Assembly (NCBI GenBank): GCA_023433705.1
Contig: JAEYUC010000025.1
Span: forward strand, 13,552-77,551
Source: Pseudomonadota bacterium
GTDB lineage: Bacteria; Pseudomonadota; Gammaproteobacteria; Steroidobacterales; Steroidobacteraceae
DNA length: 64,000 nucleotides
Direction: 5' to 3'
In this document: positions 61,186 through 64,000 of the stretch, one piece after another
How the letters are laid out: each line of letters starts with the position of its first letter
Position numbering within the stretch: position 1 is the first letter of the stretch
Made by a program: the position numbers and the translations under genes
The notes under the pieces: generated by a model
What the model saw: the letters and a program-made list of their open reading frames with translations, nothing else
Database searches by the model: none
What the model was told of the DNA's origin: nothing

Positions 61186-61795
61186 CGGTCGTTTCGATCA
61201 GCTCGACGATGACGCCATCGGGCGCACGGATGGCGAGCATCTTGTGATCCCCGAAGACCGGACTCGTCAGCGCCACCGGGTTGAAAACCACCGGCACGTT
61301 CGCCTCGCGCAGGCGGTTGCGCGCTTCGAGGATGTCCGGAACCGCCATCGTCCAGGCGTGTACGCGCGCACCGTCGGAAAGCTCGGCGGACGCGGGAAAA
61401 CGCGGCACATCGATGCCGAGCACGCCGCGGTAGAACTTCTCGAGGTCCGAGCCGGACGCAGCGGGTCGCTCGGCAGACGACTCGACGACCAGCACGCGCG
61501 CGTGCGCGGGCACCCTGGCGGGCGCCGCGAATTCCAGCGACTTCTCGACCACTTCTTCGGGGACTTGCCACAGCAGCGCATGCACACGCGTGGTCCCCGG
61601 ATAGTTAGCGGCGAACGTCACGGGCTGATATCCCCAGTCCCGCAGCCGCGCACCGACATCGCCGCTGGCGCTCGACAGCGCCACGGAACGTACGGTCGCC
61701 TGCAGGACCGGTGGATCGTCACTGCGCGAGCAGGCGGCGAAAACGAACACGCAAAGTAAAACCGCGAATGATCGGCGGATCGGCGATGTCTGCAT
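61178..61795 (-). CDS. VOC/glyoxalase-like lipoprotein
   Basis: Protein of 205 aa with a lipoprotein signal (VFVFAACS). The mature part resembles one VOC repeat pair (VRSVALSSASGDVGARLRDWGYQP ... DLEKFYRGVLGIDVPRF ... VFGDHKMLAIRAPDGVIVELIE). It is placed between the two 2-hydroxyglutarate-type genes but on the opposite strand, overlapping the first by eight bases at the 3' end. Secreted VOC lipoproteins have no fixed function; I cannot assign a substrate. Confidence 0.75.
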   Translation of the reverse strand: MQTSPIRRSFAVLLCVFVFAACSRSDDPPVLQATVRSVALSSASGDVGARLRDWGYQPVTFAANYPGTTRVHALLWQVPEEVVEKSLEFAAPARVPAHARVLVVESSAERPAASGSDLEKFYRGVLGIDVPRFPASAELSDGARVHAWTMAVPDILEARNRLREANVPVVFNPVALTSPVFGDHKMLAIRAPDGVIVELIETTAN

Positions 61796-61809
61796 GATAG
61801 ATTGAGTAT

Positions 61810-62910
61810 ATGGCGGATCGGGTGGACTGCGTGGTGATCGGCGCTGGAGTCGTGGGACTCGCGACCGCGCGCGCGCTCGCTCTCGCCGGCCGCGAGGTGC
61901 TGCTGCTCGAATCCGAGGCACATCCCGGTACCGCGACCTCGGCGCGCAACAGCGGCGTGATCCACGCGGGGATCTACTACACCCCGGGCAGTTTCAAGGC
62001 GCGCTTCTGCGTGGCCGGCAATCGCGCGTTGTACGAGTACTGCAAGGCGCGCGGCATCGAACACCAGGATTGCGGCAAGCTCATCGTCGCCAACGGACAC
62101 GAAGAAGAGGAAGTGTTGATGCACCTCCTCGAGCGCGCGCACATCAACGACGTCTACGGCGTGCGCATGATCTCGGCGGCCGAGGCTCACAAGATGGAGC
62201 CGGAAGTGCGCTGCACGGCGGCGCTGCATTGCCCGACGAGCGGCATCGTCGACCAGCATCCATACATGTTGGCGCTCCAGGGCGACATGGAAAACGCCGG
62301 CGGCACGCTCGTGTGCGACTGCCGCGTCGAAAGCCTCGAACGGCTGACGGACGGCTTCCTGCTCGAAACCGGCGGAGCCGCGGCCACGGAAATCGAGGCG
62401 CGATTCGTGGTGAACAGCGCCGGCCTCGGCGCGGTGGACCTGCTGTCGCGCATCGACGGCTACCCGGGCGAGCGCATCCCGAAGCTGCGCTACGGCCGCG
62501 GCAACTATTTCACCGTCGCGCAACGGTCGCCGTTCAAACATCTCATCTACCCGGTGCCGCATGCGGCGGGACTCGGCATCCACGCCACGCTCGACCTGGG
62601 CAAACGCGTGCGATTCGGCCCCGACGTCGAATGGATCGATCGCATCGACTACTCGGTGAATGCCGCGCGCGCGCCGCTGTTCTACGCGGCGATCCGCCGC
62701 TACTGGCCGAATCTCGCGGATGGCGCGCTGACGCCCGACTACACGGGCATCCGGCCGAAGCTGCATGGCCCGGGCGAACCGCAACCGGATTTCCGCATCG
62801 AATCTGTCGCCGATCACGGACTGCCGGGCCTCGTGAACCTGCTTGGAATCGAGAGCCCGGGCCTCACATCGGCGCTCGCCATCGCCGATTACGCGGCCTC
62901 GTTCGCTTGA
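61810..62910 (+). CDS. lhgO: L-2-hydroxyglutarate oxidase family FAD enzyme
   Basis: DAO-fold flavoprotein of 366 aa. The FAD motif is VVIGAGVVGLATARALA; then NSGVIHAGIYYTPGSFKARFCVAGNRALYEYC, strongly characteristic of L-2-hydroxyglutarate dehydrogenase/LhgO, plus YPVPHAAGLGIHATLDLGKRVRFGPDVEW and the C-terminal LLGIESPGLTSALAIADY. It oxidises L-2-hydroxyglutarate to 2-oxoglutarate with electrons to the quinone pool. Divergent from the VOC lipoprotein gene. Confidence 0.92.
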   Translation: MADRVDCVVIGAGVVGLATARALALAGREVLLLESEAHPGTATSARNSGVIHAGIYYTPGSFKARFCVAGNRALYEYCKARGIEHQDCGKLIVANGHEEEEVLMHLLERAHINDVYGVRMISAAEAHKMEPEVRCTAALHCPTSGIVDQHPYMLALQGDMENAGGTLVCDCRVESLERLTDGFLLETGGAAATEIEARFVVNSAGLGAVDLLSRIDGYPGERIPKLRYGRGNYFTVAQRSPFKHLIYPVPHAAGLGIHATLDLGKRVRFGPDVEWIDRIDYSVNAARAPLFYAAIRRYWPNLADGALTPDYTGIRPKLHGPGEPQPDFRIESVADHGLPGLVNLLGIESPGLTSALAIADYAASFA

Positions 62911-62957
62911 GGGTTACCCTGTCGCCTTTCCGATGGAGATTTGCTGAAGTCGTGAGA

Positions 62958-63884
62958 ATGCGTTCATTCGTCTCCGCAATCCCGCCGGCGCTCGTGGCCG
63001 CGCTCGTCCTCACCGGTTGCAGCAAGCCCGAGCCCGAGGCCCCGCCACCACCCGCTCCCGCCGCCAGCAATGCGCCCACCGAAGGTGCGCCGCGCATCGC
63101 GATCGCCCCGGACGGCGTGCACGTGCAGTACCGCGTGTACGGCAGCGGCGAGCCCGCGCTGGTGTTCATCCACGGCTGGTCCGGTGACTCCAACTACTGG
63201 CGCGAGCAGGTGCCGCTGTTCGAGCAGAAGCACCTCGTCGTCACCGTGGACCTCGCGGGTCATGGCGGCTCGAGCGCCAACCGCACCGACTGGTCGATCG
63301 CGCGATTCGGACAGGACGTCGCCAGCGCGCTCGGCGCGGTGCCTGCCGAGAAGCTGATCCTGGTCGGCCATTCGATGGGCGGGCCGGTGTCGCTCGAAGC
63401 CGCGCGGCTCATGAAGAACCGCGTGATCGGCATCATCGGCGTCGACACGTTCAAGACGATCGGCGCACCGACACCGACCCGCGCGCAGATCGACGCGATC
63501 GTGAAACCGTTCGAATCCGACTTCATCGCCCAGACGCGCACGCTGGTGAGCGATCACCTGTTCCCGACCGGCGGCGACCGCACGCTGGCCAACAAGGTCG
63601 CGTATGACATGTCGCTGTCGCCGCCACAGGTCGCGGTGCCGGCACTGCGCGCGGTGCTCGAGTACGACTTCACCGAGTCGCTGAAGGAAATCGACGTACC
63701 CGTCGTCGCGATCAATTCCGACCTCGGCGAGCCGCTCAACGAGGTACGAATACGCAAGGTCGTCCCGAAGTTCCGCGCGACGATACTGCCGGACTCCGGG
63801 CATTTCCTGATGATGGAAGACCCGGGGAGATTCAACCCCGTGCTCGAAAAGGAAATAGCGGCGCTCGCGCCGGAGGGTAGTTAG
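62958..63884 (+). CDS. Alpha/beta-hydrolase lipoprotein
   Basis: Protein of 308 aa with a lipobox (LVLTGCS), a Pro/Ala-rich linker (EPEAPPPPAPAA) and an alpha/beta-hydrolase domain: oxyanion-hole HGWSGDS, nucleophile elbow VGHSMGG, and the late histidine in LPDSGHFLMMEDP. A membrane-tethered periplasmic esterase or related hydrolase; substrate unknown. ATG 62958 has GTGAGA before it, and GTG 62952 is an alternative start. Confidence 0.85.
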   Translation: MRSFVSAIPPALVAALVLTGCSKPEPEAPPPPAPAASNAPTEGAPRIAIAPDGVHVQYRVYGSGEPALVFIHGWSGDSNYWREQVPLFEQKHLVVTVDLAGHGGSSANRTDWSIARFGQDVASALGAVPAEKLILVGHSMGGPVSLEAARLMKNRVIGIIGVDTFKTIGAPTPTRAQIDAIVKPFESDFIAQTRTLVSDHLFPTGGDRTLANKVAYDMSLSPPQVAVPALRAVLEYDFTESLKEIDVPVVAINSDLGEPLNEVRIRKVVPKFRATILPDSGHFLMMEDPGRFNPVLEKEIAALAPEGS

Positions 63885-63886
63885 AC

Positions 63887-64000
63887 ATGGATGCAGGCAG
63901 CGCGGCCAGCCGGCCGATCGAACGTGACCGCGAAGGCGAGGCGCAACGCGAACTCGAAAATCTGCGCACGATCGCCCGGATCTTCGACCAGGCCTTCCGC
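63887..64000 (+). CDS. Start of a truncated gene, possibly DUF4112 family
   Basis: Thirty-eight codons from ATG 63887, two bases after the previous stop, open to the window edge. The charged N-terminus leads into ELENLRTIARIFDQAFR, which resembles the first helix of DUF4112 membrane proteins (L..LA.L.D.AFRIPGT). The call rests on a short stretch. The gene continues beyond the window. Confidence 0.5.
   Translation, partial: MDAGSAASRPIERDREGEAQRELENLRTIARIFDQAFR

Overview
The window is about 64 kb of dense, high-GC DNA. Almost all of it is coding, with many stop/start overlaps (ATGA, GTGA, TTGA) and no gene-free stretch longer than about 250 bases. The content points to an aerobic, Gram-negative, free-living proteobacterium, most likely a gammaproteobacterium. 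The clues are a TonB-dependent receptor, LpxL-type acyltransferase, lipoproteins, a PEP-CTERM protein, a very large NAD-glutamate dehydrogenase, aerobic phenylalanine/tyrosine breakdown and a YtfQRT-YjfF sugar transporter. I cannot name the genus from sequence alone. I see no phage, insertion sequence, CRISPR array or rRNA; one tRNA-Arg(UCG) is present.

Layout. 0-7.5 kb: ETF-ubiquinone oxidoreductase, ZapE, a PEP-CTERM protein, a CadC-like winged-helix/TPR regulator and a vanadium-haloperoxidase-family protein. 7.6-11.2 kb: an hpd-maiA-scoA-scoB operon (tyrosine to acetoacetyl-CoA) divergent from a MarR regulator, with a perfect palindrome between them. 11.2-18.5 kb: NAD-GDH, a glycosyltransferase, phosphoglycerate mutase, RraB and a ferredoxin. 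18.5-22.4 kb: a thiamine-scavenging operon behind a TPP riboswitch (outer-membrane receptor, YkoF-like binder, PnuC-type transporter, small-molecule kinase). 22.5-34 kb: PhzF, a degenerate serine hydrolase, a duplicated ABC ATPase, phenylalanine hydroxylase with a divergent Lrp regulator, two ECF sigma factors, stress-type membrane proteins, a PLD-family enzyme, a diguanylate cyclase and the tRNA. 34.2-44.6 kb: signal peptidase I, then an oxidative (Weimberg-type) pentose locus made of a dehydratase, a dehydrogenase, an AraD1/FAH dehydratase, a complete YtfQRT-YjfF transporter and a secreted aldose epimerase. 46-51.3 kb: a molybdenum-cofactor operon (moeA, moaA, moaC, a mobA-moaD fusion and a moaE-moeB-rhodanese fusion), with mobB a few kb further on. 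51.3-64 kb: a TPR protein, YihY, proA/proB, HtpX, a fatty-acid desaturase, two paralogous membrane proteins, and D- and L-2-hydroxyglutarate oxidoreductase-type genes.

How the parts fit together. Phenylalanine hydroxylase, Hpd, MaiA and the CoA-transferase make a nearly complete aromatic amino-acid route. The pentose route, NAD-GDH and the two 2-hydroxyglutarate enzymes all lead to 2-oxoglutarate. In the molybdenum-cofactor operon, every step from sulfur activation to molybdopterin synthase sits on two fused polypeptides.

The most unusual features are these: the MoaE-MoeB-rhodanese triple fusion with a His-rich linker; a perfect 31-bp inverted repeat abutting the moaC start codon; a pair of inverted 38-bp repeats that supply the 3' ends of the genes flanking and including yihY; an apparent signal peptide for the aldose epimerase encoded out of frame inside yjfF; a TPP aptamer that contains the Shine-Dalgarno sequence of the receptor it controls; and an over-represented octamer, CWAWCTAC, that recurs in several reading frames.
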